From the NCBI GenBank assembly GCA_024529925.1, contig JAFEUB010000966.1, positions 1 through 64,000 on the forward strand: a stretch of DNA of 64,000 bases. The letters run 5' to 3'. Positions 23,530 through 35,399 of this stretch are shown here, in pieces (position 1 is the stretch's first letter; each line of letters starts with the position of its first letter). The notes beneath the pieces are model-generated. The model was not told where the DNA came from and ran no database searches. It saw only the letters and a program-made list of their open reading frames with translations. The position numbers and the translations under genes were made by a program. This stretch comes from Ophthalmolycus amberensis. Its lineage: Eukaryota > Chordata > Actinopteri > Perciformes > Zoarcidae.

Positions 23530-26104
23530 GATGTCTCCCTGAGACATTACGCTGCACGCAATCAACCATACACTGCCGCAATTCTGCAATTTTTGTCAAC
23601 GCAGAGTAATGTCTTGAACTGCTGCCCTGCTAGTGGCTGGTAATAGCACGAGGCCTAGCTGCATAACCTGCAGGCAGCTGGCCTAGAAACCCACTAGGGT
23701 CACTGGCTGGCACTGCTGCGTCTTGCCGAGACTGCTTGACCTCGCAGGTCTGGTGGGTAGCACATGTCGACAAGTTTCAGAGGCTTGGCTGAGCTAAGCC
23801 TGGGAACCTCCCAAGAACTTTCCATCCACCGCCCATAATTTAGCCTATAAATTACCTCGTTCATGTATTTCAATTTGTATCAATGTCATTCGATTTATTT
23901 CCTCCGTGGAAGTAAGGCAGCATAGTGATGGCAGACGAAATGGAAAGCAAATTGTGCCATTATGTCACTAACCCATAGGATAAAATTTGCCAAATGGTCC
24001 AAGCAAATGCAAATTGCAGCTGTTGCTTGCTGCACTCGATCTCTTTAATAAGGTTCAGGGAGCGGGCTCGTGGATGACTCCTGGTGCAGCTAAAGACAGA
24101 TGGTAATAGGACATGACCTCAATACATTTGAAAGCTGAGGGTGTTCTGACTGCAGAAGAGATCATCGAGCACTGGGGAGGATCCTGCCGCCATTGGAGAA
24201 ATAAACAAAACTTAATTGACTATAAAAAAAAACATATCATCACATGATGCTAAAAAGGCACATGGACAATCATTTTATTAACTGGCATGCCACAGAGAGA
24301 TTTGCCTGACTACTGGAGCAGGTCAGAGCACATCCAATCCACACACATTGCTCTTAAGGGGGACTCACATCATTAGCTGGATGAGGCGTCATGGTTTTGG
24401 ACACAGTGCACCTCAAGGCAGAGTGCATTTTGGCACATTTAAGGGAGCTTGGCAGCATGGTGTACTGTATGGCCTTTGGGGGAATCACATGCTCTCGACA
24501 ACATGGGCTTGCATGTGTGCTGCGATAGACCTCTGCTCCCTTATTGGTGGAGATTTGTGTTCAAAGTCAGTCAAGTGAGAAAGAAAGGTGCCCTTCACAC
24601 TCAGAGCCTCCTATCTTGAGTATTAACAGCACTGTAAGCATGCTCAACACATTGTTGCCCAAGTCAGGCTGTGCACAGCATATTTGAACTCTCCGCCAAC
24701 CGAGAGCTTCCTCGCAGAGGACATTAGCATACATCTTGTTGCTGCTGGAAAGGAACACTTCATTCTCCCCGAGATAAATCATTCATCAAGTGATTGACCT
24801 CTTTGTGGAGCAGTGATTCTAAAGGGATCCTGACCTGTCAAAGCTGATTTGTTTCAAATGTCAACAGGGCCACAAAGTTGCCCTCACTTGAACTCTCTGT
24901 GATGAGAGAAGTTAGCAAGAAATAGAGAGAGAGAGAGAGAGATTTACCACCAGAGATGGAATTTAACAGTTCAGTATAAACTCAATTTATCATCGGCGCA
25001 TTATCCTGCCCTCTCCTAAAAGAGTAGGGGAAAAAGAACCACAACGCTTCTTCGATTAATGACCCTTCCCAAGTGCATCCAAAGGCACACAATTTGTTTT
25101 TTTCTCCTCCGCATGCCTCTCTCACAAACCTGAAATTTAGAAAAAAGAAAAAAAAACCTTCTTGACAGTGATTTATAGTTTGCTAATAATGTATCACCTG
25201 GTATTAATTATTTTTCACCATGTTAAAAACTGTCAATCTGTAATTATCGAGTTCTCTACAGAATATGTTCCAAGTTTTTGATCATTATTCTAAGCTGAAA
25301 GGTATTTGCTCCTATCTTCTGAAACCCTAAACATCTCGTTGACCTGGTAAATGTCCACTGTGGAAAAAAAGTTGTGGTTCAACTGAGAGAGCAATACCAC
25401 ACACTGGACTGTGTGGTTGATTGAAAGCACTGCTAGCAAACCTGATAGATACTCTCATTCATCCATGCAAACCCCCTGCACTTTGTCAAGTGTCAAATTA
25501 CGCACCGGCAGAAAAAAAATCTATCCTAAGCCCTGAATGATCTTGTACTATATGAAGTCAATTTTTTAGCATGTGAAGAATGAGAATTGCTGTCCCAAGA
25601 TGTGGTAAATGAATTTGTGACATTTCTCGATATCTATATCCAGGGAGGTTCGGTTTACCATATATGGAACAGCACAAACAATAATGCTGTTACCTGTGAG
25701 CAGCGGGTGGGTGTTTTTCTCAACCCTGAAGTGAAGTTTGTTTTCTTCATTTTAATTGTAAATTTAAAAAAAGTATGTTTCCATAACAAAAGGATTTTAC
25801 TCCCTTTTCTCTTGTAATTGAGTTTATAACTAATAAATCGATGTCACGAGGAAAAAGGAGAACGAGCCTGAGATGTCTGTGAAAATGCCGGGAAAGGGGG
25901 AAAAATCTTTCAGGTCCCAGCAGATTCTTAAAGGCCTTGATGATCCTTCCCAGCTAAACTTGGGATTATTTCCGGAGTTGGCAGTTCATCACGCTCGCAT
26001 GCGGGAGGCGCTGAGGGCGAGAGACTTGTCAGGAAGGCATTCTGCTGCCAATTAGTATCAATCGGGAGGGAAATAAGGGCTGCACTGTTGCAATTTTTAT
26101 AGGG
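23530..26104. other. Single-copy non-coding DNA
   Basis: No gene is recognised. A segment at about 24000-24025 combines octamer-like ATGCAAAT sequence with a CAGCTG E-box, which is suggestive only. A GA microsatellite lies at 24924-24941. Open frames are short and family-less. Confidence 0.45.
24924..24941. repeat. (GA)n microsatellite
   Basis: About nine GA units on the plus strand, uninterrupted. Confidence 0.85.
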
Positions 26105-26116
26105 CCCCCCCCCCCC
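26105..26116. repeat. Poly(C) tract, 12 bases
   Basis: An uninterrupted run of C in single-copy flanks, one of the ten long G/C runs of the window. Confidence 0.9.
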
Positions 26117-26467
26117 GCAGCTCCACTGCCTCCCCACTCCCCACACATGAGAGCTGTTTTTTCAGCCCTTTATCTGAGTGATAAAACCTCTGAGCCATAT
26201 CGCTATCTGTGACAGGGTGTGCCTGATCAAACTACTTTGTGCGATATTACATTAATTATCACCCATTTTCTCTGCTGGTACGAGAACAGAATCAGAGTAC
26301 ATTTTGAAGAAGAACTAAACATTGATGGGCCTATATTATGTAAGTTACTCATTGTCTATGCTGAACAAGTTGAAAAAGATATTACAAGCACTCACGAGGG
26401 TGAAACACAAGATACAGAATGATATATAGCAACCTGAATGAGTAAATGTGTAGTAGTCATAGGAAAC

Positions 26468-26506
26468 ACAAGTTAACAAGTTAACAAGTTAATGTTAATG
26501 TTAATG
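26468..26506. repeat. Short two-unit minisatellite
   Basis: About three copies of an AACAAGTT-like unit pass directly into three copies of AATGTT. The two units share the GTTAA register, so one array probably arose by slippage from the other. Confidence 0.7.
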
Positions 26507-26659
26507 GTGTCTTAAAGATTGGTAATGAAGGTATTTTTATTATTTTTATCACTGTGGAGTCCTGGACTAAAAGCTATAAGTTCCCAAAACTATTTTTGCC
26601 TAATTTAAAATAGATGCACAGGAATGCAAATATTGGGAGAAACATTAAGTTTGTGTCTA

Positions 26660-26664
26660 GATAT

Positions 26665-26699
<35 letters not shown>

Positions 26700-26715
26700 T
26701 AGATAGATAGATAGA
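26660..26715. repeat. Self-complementary (ATCT)/(AT)/(AGAT) array
   Basis: ATATCT units on the left, a TA run in the middle and AGATAT/AGAT units on the right make the array almost its own reverse complement. Such arrays can extrude as cruciforms and are hard to sequence and assemble. Confidence 0.75.
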
Positions 26716-27543
26716 GTAGGCCGTCTCATTTCATGACTTTTCACGGTGCTGGTAAGTGTTGCGTGCCGTACTGTGGTGACGTAGTATGGCACTTTAGACT
26801 CTTTGAGAAATTCGCTGCATTACTTTTGCGGCGCGTTGCTTTTCTACGGCTCTTCTCGATGCATGCAACGAGTGGAAATTCACATTTGCAAAACTGTCGC
26901 TATAGGGTACGTAGACCGACGAAGCATAAGGCTGCCGACCACTCTGCAGTATTTTACAGGGTGGGACTGAGAATGTGTTGGCAAATACAGGTTCAGGTAT
27001 ACAGTGTCATGTGTTGATAGAGACAAACATTGTGCGGTTGACCCTATTGCTGCACGCTGTTAAACACTGTGTCAAACCTCATTATATTTGCTCGAGACCC
27101 TGGAGGCTGCGGGGACACCCGAAGCATCACATGCCAGTAAGCAAAGGAGTAAACGCCTCCAACCATGGATGGATGCTTCATCCTCCTCTCTCCTGTGTAT
27201 TCAGTGAAAGCCTCCTCCCAGTTAGCTGGGAGAAGTAGGGGGTCTGTCTGTGAAGGGAGCGTTGTGTAATAGTTGGAAGCATCCCTGTTTCTGGTAATGT
27301 GATTAGCATTTTGTGCTGCTGTAATGCTGTTGTAAGCCACACTAGAGATGAAGAGGGCTGGTGTCATACGTAGCCATATTTATGTTGACGTAGTACTCGT
27401 AGCTAACTGTAATGTGTATCTGGCAGGACACAGCTTCAGCCATGTGTCACATTATAGTGAGGCCTATATTTGAGACAAATTGTTTCCAAGATTTATCCAA
27501 ATGTTAGTCTTATAACGGAATACATTGAATGGTATATGATAAA
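26716..27543. other. Non-coding segment before the fold-back element
   Basis: No gene is recognised. The plus frame 26733-27017 and overlapping minus frame 27044-27367 have no recognisable domain. A small inverted GAAGCATC/GATGCTTC pair lies at about 27120-27180. Confidence 0.4.
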
Positions 27544-28045
27544 GCTGATACTCTTATGTCTCTATGGTTAATAGTTGCTGGGGTCTGCAGCTAGTTATCT
27601 TAGCTTAGCATAAAGACTGGGGGAAATGAGGGGAAAGAGCAAGTTCAAAGGTAACAAAATGTGCTCAATGCTCACTAATTAATGCGTTGATTCCTGTTTG
27701 TTTTCAGATGTATAAAAACTATAGTGCAATAAACACCAATCCAACATTTTACAGGGGGTGAATAGTCCAGCACATAACCCCCGTAAAATAAGAATGATTG
27801 TTTCCACATTTAGGTTTTTGTTCATATTAAACAAATGAGGTATAAGGTGTTAATTAGTGTGCATTAGAGGTGCTGGTATGTGGATGTTGTTACCTTTGGG
27901 CAGAGCCAGGCTAGCTGTTTTCCTCTTCTACCAGTCTTTAGGCTCAGCTAAGCTAACCTGCAGCTAGCTCCAGCTACATTTTTACCAACATGACAGACAG
28001 TGGCGTCAACCTTCTCATCAAACTCTTGGCAAGAAAGTGTAAAAA
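27544..28045. mobile_element. Fold-back MITE-like element, copy 1
   Basis: The left arm contains CTTAGCTTAGCATAAAGACT (around 27599-27620) and the right arm its inverse, CCAGTCTTTA followed by CAGCTAAGCTAAC (27931-27957). Inner parts are also inverted: CAAAGGTAAC-like against GTTACCTTTG, and ACAGGGGGT against ACCCCCGT. The right flank, from about 27961 on, matches the outer arm I remember for this element (AACTCTTGGCAAGAAAG). It is a non-autonomous DNA element common in percomorph genomes from memory; superfamily not assigned. No coding capacity. Confidence 0.7.
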
Positions 28046-30489
28046 TGACACCCTTCCTTTCACGGTAACTCTACTTAGCGTTTGATAAGTGGATTGTTTA
28101 ATAAGGGCATCAAAGCGGCACTTTACCAAAGACCAATGGACCAATAACTATGTCAGTAATGTAACTGAACTCCATAATAGCATTTCATCCTTCATATCCA
28201 ACTCCTGACCACATCAAATGAAAGGAAAAGTGACTCACAAAAGAAACAATCAATCGCTGAAGATAAAGCAAGTTAGTTATTATCTCACTGGATCAGCCTG
28301 CTATAATCACAGCAACAACTGAATCATCTGTACACATAGAGATAATCAAATGTAACATGTATGCATGGCACTTTGAAGTTTGTGTTTTTCAGGGCAGGTA
28401 ATGAGGTGGAAGAGGAAGGTCAGAGGGAAGATGTTTTTTTCATGGCAGCGTTATCTGACAGGCCATTTGCCCTAAGTAAAGCCCCACCTTCTCTCTTCAA
28501 ACTTATGAAATATTTATCTGACCTGGAGACAAAGGAAGTGCTCCAGCGACATCGACCAACACTCCCTGCTCCCTGTGGCTCCACCAGCGAGCCGCAATGT
28601 GCGAACGCACCCAGCAACCGTTCGAGCTATTAACTGACCCCCACCCCCACTCCAAACCGGGTCACTCCCATAACAGACTGTGTGACCGATCATTCACTCT
28701 TTTAAAGATGAATATTAAGTTCCGCGCCAAGAGTTATGGGCGGCCTTGTGACTAGCGAGATGATGATTCTGGGCAAAGGTAATTTATCTTGTTATACTGA
28801 AGGCACAAGATTTATACCGCAAAGAGATTTCGACAGGTTATCTAGTTTTCTACTGTCGCGCGTGCCGGATCAAAATAAAGACGTTGTATCTTCGAGAGTA
28901 CAAATTGTTATGGAGATGGACTGAAATGGATATGTCACACAGAAAGCCATCAAGCGATCCGTCAGCAGCAGAAAGCAGTGAATAATTTGCACATGTCTTG
29001 TTTCTATCAGTTCAATACCATGACTTCCTTTTTCTAATACCCACACTGACAAGAAAGTGCAACATCTTTCATTGTGTCACATTCTTAAGCGGCGGTGCCA
29101 TCTGACAGCCTAAAAGCTAAATCCATCGGCGGTGTCACTCAATAGTTACGCATGTTGCGAGGCAAATTTAGCATGAGATCACTCCTTGAGTTTGCGGCTT
29201 ATGATGTATGCAGCCAGTGTTTTTGGCCCAGACTGTTGATATTCCGAGACCGCTCTGCCGCAGCAAATTGCCCTCGCTGAAAAGAAGAGAAGTAGAGCGC
29301 TTAAACTGTTTTGTGCCACTAAAAAAAGCCATTGTGTTGCCTCAGCAGGAGTCAACACCCAGCGAAAGAGAGGCAATTGATTTGTCTGTTACTGTAAGTC
29401 AACAGTAATTGACTGTGGTTGAGTACTTAAAAGACATTTCCATCCACAGAACGCATCGAGTGAAGGGAATTAGCAGCGGTGGGTTGCCTTTGTGTTTTGT
29501 ATGTGTTTGTTGAATGGAGAAGCTTGAAAATGAGCATTGCAGGTGTGTCGTTGTGCAGTACATTAACCTCAATTTCAGAGGCTCCAACTTTAAAAACAGG
29601 ACTGAGTAATTCATCTATTTTTGAATAGCTTGCCCTATATATTTATCTGCAAATGCCCTAGAAGAAAACCAAAATATCAAGCGCCTACGTTTGCTTATCT
29701 ACCATGAAAAGGTTTAAGAACATTTTAAAAGTCTCTGAAAAGTTGACAAAAATGAAAACAACTTGAAAACTTTATTATTGTTTATGAAGAGTTAGTCACA
29801 TCCACCCCATAACTGCGAAACACATTTCTCCAACTAAGCCACACCCACTTAAAACCAGTGAGAAAAGCAAGGTTAAAAATATAGTCTCTCTTGCGAATTA
29901 ACCAAAAACTCCAATCAATCAAAATAAGAAGCTGATGTGAAAATCGGCTTTCAGGGCCATTAAGGCAACACTGCCATGCTATATAACATGCTAAACTCCC
30001 ACATTGTTAGTGCTGTACATTATTTAATTATATCAGAAGTAAAAAAAAAAAAAAAAGAACATGTAATGCAAGCAAAAACATCAACTACAAAATGTTCAAA
30101 ATTAGCAAATGACAAAATGGACGCAGCCTGGATATTTCCCTAATTGTGCCTGTTAACTTTTGTTGTTTCAGCACTCTCGTGAAAACTTCTGCAATTAAAA
30201 GATCCACAAAATAGATAGCTCTGATAAGATGTCCTTGGCAGCAACAATGACCATCTTTGATCTCCGCAAGCTGCTCTCTTGGTGGAACAACTGGAAAGTA
30301 GCTTGTTAATTCTGCAGCCCTGTGTTTCTCCAGCACTCGGCTGTGCGATTCATCTCTCTGCTCCACGGCTACCACCCTGACACTCCTTTTCTCCCGCTGC
30401 GGCCTTTTTTTCCACGGGCCTGCTAGTGACCCGGCTTGCCGTTGGCTGCCGATGTTTATCATTAGTTCATTAAGGGCACAAAATGGCTG
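28046..30489. other. Single-copy non-coding DNA
   Basis: No gene is recognised. A 156-codon minus-strand frame runs from 30555 to 30085, is glycine-rich where it crosses the poly(C) tract and resembles no family. An A run lies near 30042-30056. Confidence 0.45.
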
Positions 30490-30503
30490 CCCCCCCCCCC
30501 CCC
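30490..30503. repeat. Poly(C) tract, 14 bases
   Basis: An uninterrupted C run. It encodes the glycine string of the overlapping minus-strand open frame, which argues that this frame is an artefact. Confidence 0.9.
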
Positions 30504-31195
30504 ACCAGCCATTTCCTGACACTGTTTTAGGCATTGTCTCAGCACTTCCTGCCATGCCTATAATTCCGTCCTATAACTCTGTAATATATTGTGTATGTCT
30601 AGAACATTAGTAGTACCAATCACAGTGTTATTTTTTGGTTTCCCTTTTGTCTTGCGTATTTTCACAGTTTCCGCATTTTCACTGCGACACATCACACAAA
30701 TAAATTACGGCTTACAACAAAACAAAAAAAACGGCATCTTTCTCATTACTTTGAATGCCGGGGCTGAATTGTTGCACTTGTCAGCAAGGTGATCAAAGAG
30801 ACGTTTGAAATGAAACGGCTCTCTGTTTAGGATTCAAGTCTCCCAGTGTCTAATTGTGCTGCTCGCAGAGAGCTGCGAAAAGGCTGGATGTGGCATTCAT
30901 TTTGTTGTTGTTCATTCACGAGTAGGATGGATTCTAGCAAAATATTGATGCACTGGGTAACAGCAACATCATTTGTACTGCGTCCATTATGCAGAGATAT
31001 TTGTGGTGCTCAATTTCCTCATCCACAGCAAAAACACCGGACTGTATGTTGGTGAGTGATTCACGCACTGTAAGTTGATATTATGCCGTTTAGCTCGTCT
31101 ACAACATGGATTGAAACAAATGATTTCTTTGGTGTCCACTTATATTTCTTGCAGTGTAATGAAACATACACTTGTCAGCGATTTTTTTATTTCAG

Positions 31196-31456
31196 TACAT
31201 CTGTGTTCTTCCGAGCGAAGCCACAGATTTCATCAATTCTGCGCTGCCAGAGGTGAAATACATAAAAAAACAAAAAGTTTCTGTTAAAGGGGAAAAGAAG
31301 TTTCCAACAATTCCTCAGGCCTGTCTGGATGTGAAAGATTCTCTGTTGTTTGAACGTGGCTTTTACACCGCTATCATCCTTCTGAGATACTACGACCAGC
31401 TGCCTTGTCTCGGGCCTGAGTCTTCTTCGGATAAATGCCAGGCTCTAAGAATGCAG
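31196..31456 (+). other. Candidate 261-nt internal exon
   Basis: An acceptor with a good pyrimidine tract (TTTTTTTATTTCAG, ending 31195) is followed by 87 open codons that end exactly at ATGCAG|GTATAA. The segment is phase 0 at both ends. The peptide starts YICVLPSEATDF and ends SSDKCQALRMQ, with an ordinary mixed composition. I do not recognise it. A phased 87-codon segment can occur by chance about once in a window of this size, so evidence is weak. The ATG-less frame extends only 24 bases upstream. Confidence 0.2.
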
Positions 31457-31568
31457 GTATAACAAGAAAAGTAGAGCTGGACCTCTCACTCAGGTTCAGA
31501 CAGAACCAATATCCCTGAGCATTCAACAGGGGAGCTGGCATAAATAAAAATACAAGGGAACACACATT

Positions 31569-31590
31569 GAGAGGAGAGGAGAGGAGAGGA
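31569..31590. repeat. (GAGGA)n microsatellite
   Basis: About four units of GAGGA, a homopurine mirror repeat. A short CTCG/CTTG run follows at about 31604-31623. Confidence 0.8.
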
Positions 31591-31624
31591 CACCCCCTTG
31601 AAGGGCGCTCGCTCGCTTGCTCGC

Positions 31625-34600
31625 TATTCTGCCTGTCACCCGTCCTCAGCACGACACAACTAAGTGGAAGCCATTCCATATTCGACTCTGATTGTCTTGT
31701 GAGTCATTACATTCCGCTCAACATCGGGCCCATTTCACTGCTGACACGGCTCGCTGTCACCACTGAATTGCATTGACATTCACAAAGTCTTTCTCCAGTG
31801 GGACCCAGGCCTTTTTTCATGTGAGTGTTCATGTTGCTGTGTGTGAGAAAGACACCCGAGTGCATGTGTCAATTTTAAACGTATCAGCAGCATGGAATAC
31901 GTACTCGAAAGGTGCCTATTACGGCTCTTTAGCAGTCAGTCACTGGAGGCTGTAGAGAGCACTTGTGGACTTAATTGAACTATTTCAATAGATTTGCAGT
32001 GATATTGCTGGGCATGGCCATTTGGGTGACCTATTGAGTGACGTGAGACTGCAGGAATACTAACCTGTGGGCCCTTTACATGTGGATGTGAGCAACAATT
32101 AATCCATTATGCATGGACTTCCTCCTGGGATGGCATAGAGGAACTTGGCCAGAATACCAAACGTTGCATTGCAGTGTCTTACCCACTGTACAGAGAAGCA
32201 TTCAGAGAGAGTCCCATCACATCAAAAAGACAACTAAATCTATCCAAAGCTACTGCACTGACAGATAGTGGGCTGTTGTGCACTGTAATGAGTTCAACGT
32301 GGCCGGCTGATTACCGTCATTGTGATGGGCGGCCTGAGACGTGGTTCAGTTTCATTACACTGACAGCACTTGAAGAGTTTGACTTCCTGATGTGCTGCAG
32401 AACATTTGGCAAAAGGGGTGAAACATGCTTCCTCTCAGAAAATGATTAATAGGCCCGAAAATAACACAAAATATTGCACTTTTTATAGGTTAGTAGGTCG
32501 CTGAAGTCCTTGTTTGACAAATGGTTAACACCGACAGGCCATTTGTAATCTAGAACAACTGGATGGCGAACTTCGCCAATACCCTCTTGTTTTTAAGATC
32601 ACTTTGGTGACTATTTCTAAATTGCATGCAGATTTTACATTTTTTGACTTATACATTCCAGGCAGCCATTAGTTTTCACTGATTTCTTTATATAAAAAAA
32701 ATAATTAGTCAACTGGTGAAAGTAACTTGAGTTGTGTAATCCATCACACTTCTGCATTCATTCGTGTCAATGTCACATCAGTGTTGCATAGCAGATTGGT
32801 CTGAAAAGTCTGCATTGTGTTACTTCGTAACAATAATGTAACGTTAAAAAAAAAAACATCAATATTGACTCGATGCTCAATATGATGGATCGTGCAACTT
32901 AAACACAGCACCAGGCTGCGAATTGATTTTGACATGTTTATAAATGAATAAAAACCAATGGATGCCTTGAATTCAAATGTCTAAATTATAACACTAGCCT
33001 TGATTGAAAACAATCTTTGAATAGTAAAGGCAAGAAAATGTATGCAACCTCTCAACAATACTGTAAATATAGCTGCAAACCTATTTTCTGATACAGGCAC
33101 ACAATGAAGCACACAAGCCAGTTATAAGTCCCTTGAGGAGTTGTGTAGGTATTTTCAAAAAATCCACAGTAAGTTTTTGCACACAAGACATGCGAGACAT
33201 AAATCCCAATCACCATGCTATTTCTGTAAAGGTACTGTTGAACACCATGGGAAATGAGCTTTCACTATTACAAAGATGGCTTTTCCCTGTGTGCTCTTAC
33301 GGTACTAATGCCTGAAGGTGTATCATGTTACAGAGGAGCCAAGGGGCATCATTAAAAAGTTGAGAATCATCCACGGATCACAAAGAAAATTGTCTCCAGT
33401 TCATTTAGTTCTTCACAGCACATCTGGACATGTTTAACCTATTCCACCGAGCACCGGGTGTAATCCACGGGGCGTCTAAGAACGAACTTCAAAGAGGAGG
33501 GCTTTTTTTGAAGAGATATCCTGAAATAAAATCACACAGAACAGTATGAATCAGACCCATTTAGCGCAGGGAGGAAACGTAGGGGTGGGAAAGCATAAGG
33601 TCCATGTTAGTCACTGGAAGTGGAGGGAGTTCTCGTACAGTTCCATAAATGTATTACAACAACCCACAGTTAAACACTGCTGTCCAAAAAGAAGAAACAG
33701 CTTTCTATTGTTCATTCAAATTCCAATTTTGAAGTGAAATCTGTATTAATAGATGATGTATATTAGGATGTTTCTTTTCCTAGGTCTTTCTTTTAATAGA
33801 TTTAATGGATAGAATCGAGCTGTAACTATTATGCAGATACTTTGGTGTCGCAATGCTTACCAAACCTGCTTCAGTCTAGGGAGCTTCATCTTCACTCTCA
33901 TGTTCAAAGCAGTGACCTGTCTTCATATATAATGATGCTCAGAAAAGGGCCGTTTGCAGACAGTGATGCCCGAAGTAAACAATGGCAAGCATCCCCGAAT
34001 GTTGAGGGGCAAGCGACACCAGCTTGGGGTCGTGGTAGTGTTTCATCTGGCTACAATGAGAAAGGGAGTTGAAAAGTTTGTATTTGTGAAGTCCAAAAGA
34101 TAGACATTCCATGTCAGCTACAGCACAGGGGATGCAACATGAGGTTGACAAGGACACTGCAGTGCTGCAAGCTGTATGCTTAAGTGCTTTATTAGGGATA
34201 AGCACTCATAAATCCTTCAATAATACACATGTGAATTGAATGCAAAAGTTCAGCTCGCACTATTTTCACTGGCATCATTGCATTCTCACATGGACAGCTT
34301 ATGCACTTGTATGAGACAGATTGAGAGCAGCATTACATTCAATCAGACACCCAGTCTTGATATGCTTCAGTGAGTCTTTTTTTTTGCTTCAATTGCTCGT
34401 GCATTTATGTGTGTGTGAGTGTGAATTCAATTTGCAGACAGTCAGGCGGGCGTCCATCCCAACAAGGGGCGGGAAGAAGGTTGCTAGCGTGGAGGTGTAT
34501 AACGGGTTTGTAGCGGAGAACTGCAGAGAAGAATTATTGTTGGCTCTCGCCGTGTCAGCTGTGACATGGAGAGGCCAAAACAGCGGTTGGCTACCCACAC

Positions 34601-35383
34601 CCACTATACTCTCTCCCTCCTCATCTCTCCTTCCATTCCCTCTGAGCTCACCCTCAACATCAAAGGGAGTCTGTGGCACGGCCTGGGCTGAGCCGGTCGG
34701 TTGGCTGGAGCTGCTGCACTTATGGCCGTCTATGGTTTGATACTGTATGAACATCCCACAGTGAAGTTGGAAAGCCATCAGCTTAATTCTTTCATTACAG
34801 TCTCGTCATCTACCAAACGGCTCTCTCGCTCTCTGACACACGACAGCAGGGCCCTGGTCCCTTTGCCTCTCTCTCTGTTTCTCAGAGATCGTGGTGCTGC
34901 AGATTGTGTAACAGCCACTTGCTGGCATTGCTGGACATGCATGCTGAGGGACAGGGATGCAGGCGAAACCTGCTGTGGCAAATGTTGCCCTGAAGCTTTC
35001 TCTGGTCTGAACTAAAAAGGGCTTGGAGAGTGAATGATTCTGTGACTCCACATGCCCATTGAGGTGGCCATGCACCAGCTTCCAGGGGGATTAGTCACCT
35101 GTGTAATCCTATACCTGGATGCAGGCTGTACGTCTGCTGCAGCAGCAGCTACACGGCAAAAATGATTCGAGGCCAACTTTTCAGAAGTTGTACTTTCTGT
35201 GCTAAAGATGTCAATGTTCTGTCGCTATGTGGTTCACATTGTTCCAGGTTTTCTTGCTGAAGGGAAGGGAGGTCACTTCAGTGCACTGTGAGAGACACAG
35301 TGTTTCTCTGAGGGAGGCGCCAGGGCACTTGGCCAGTCAGGCACCTGCTGGGAAGATGAGAAGACACCAGGGGTTCGTTCCTG
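31625..35383. other. Single-copy non-coding DNA
   Basis: No gene is recognised. Plus 34321-34740 and minus 34389-34778 are long open frames that overlap on opposite strands with no family resemblance; base composition explains both. No transposon is recognised. Confidence 0.45.
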
Positions 35384-35399
35384 GTGTGTGTGTGTGTGT
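35384..35399. repeat. (GT)n microsatellite, short
   Basis: Eight GT units. Confidence 0.8.

Noticed and set aside
26733..27017. Plus-strand frame with a C-C-x-x-x-C start like a THAP finger
   Set aside because: The conserved histidine, tryptophan and proline positions of THAP domains do not line up.
30085..30555. 156-codon minus-strand open frame
   Set aside because: Part of it is glycine encoded by the poly(C) tract, and the rest resembles nothing.
31028..31050. 23-nt splice-bounded segment before GTGAGT
   Set aside because: Length is not a multiple of three and there is no further support; used as a reminder that such pairs occur by chance.
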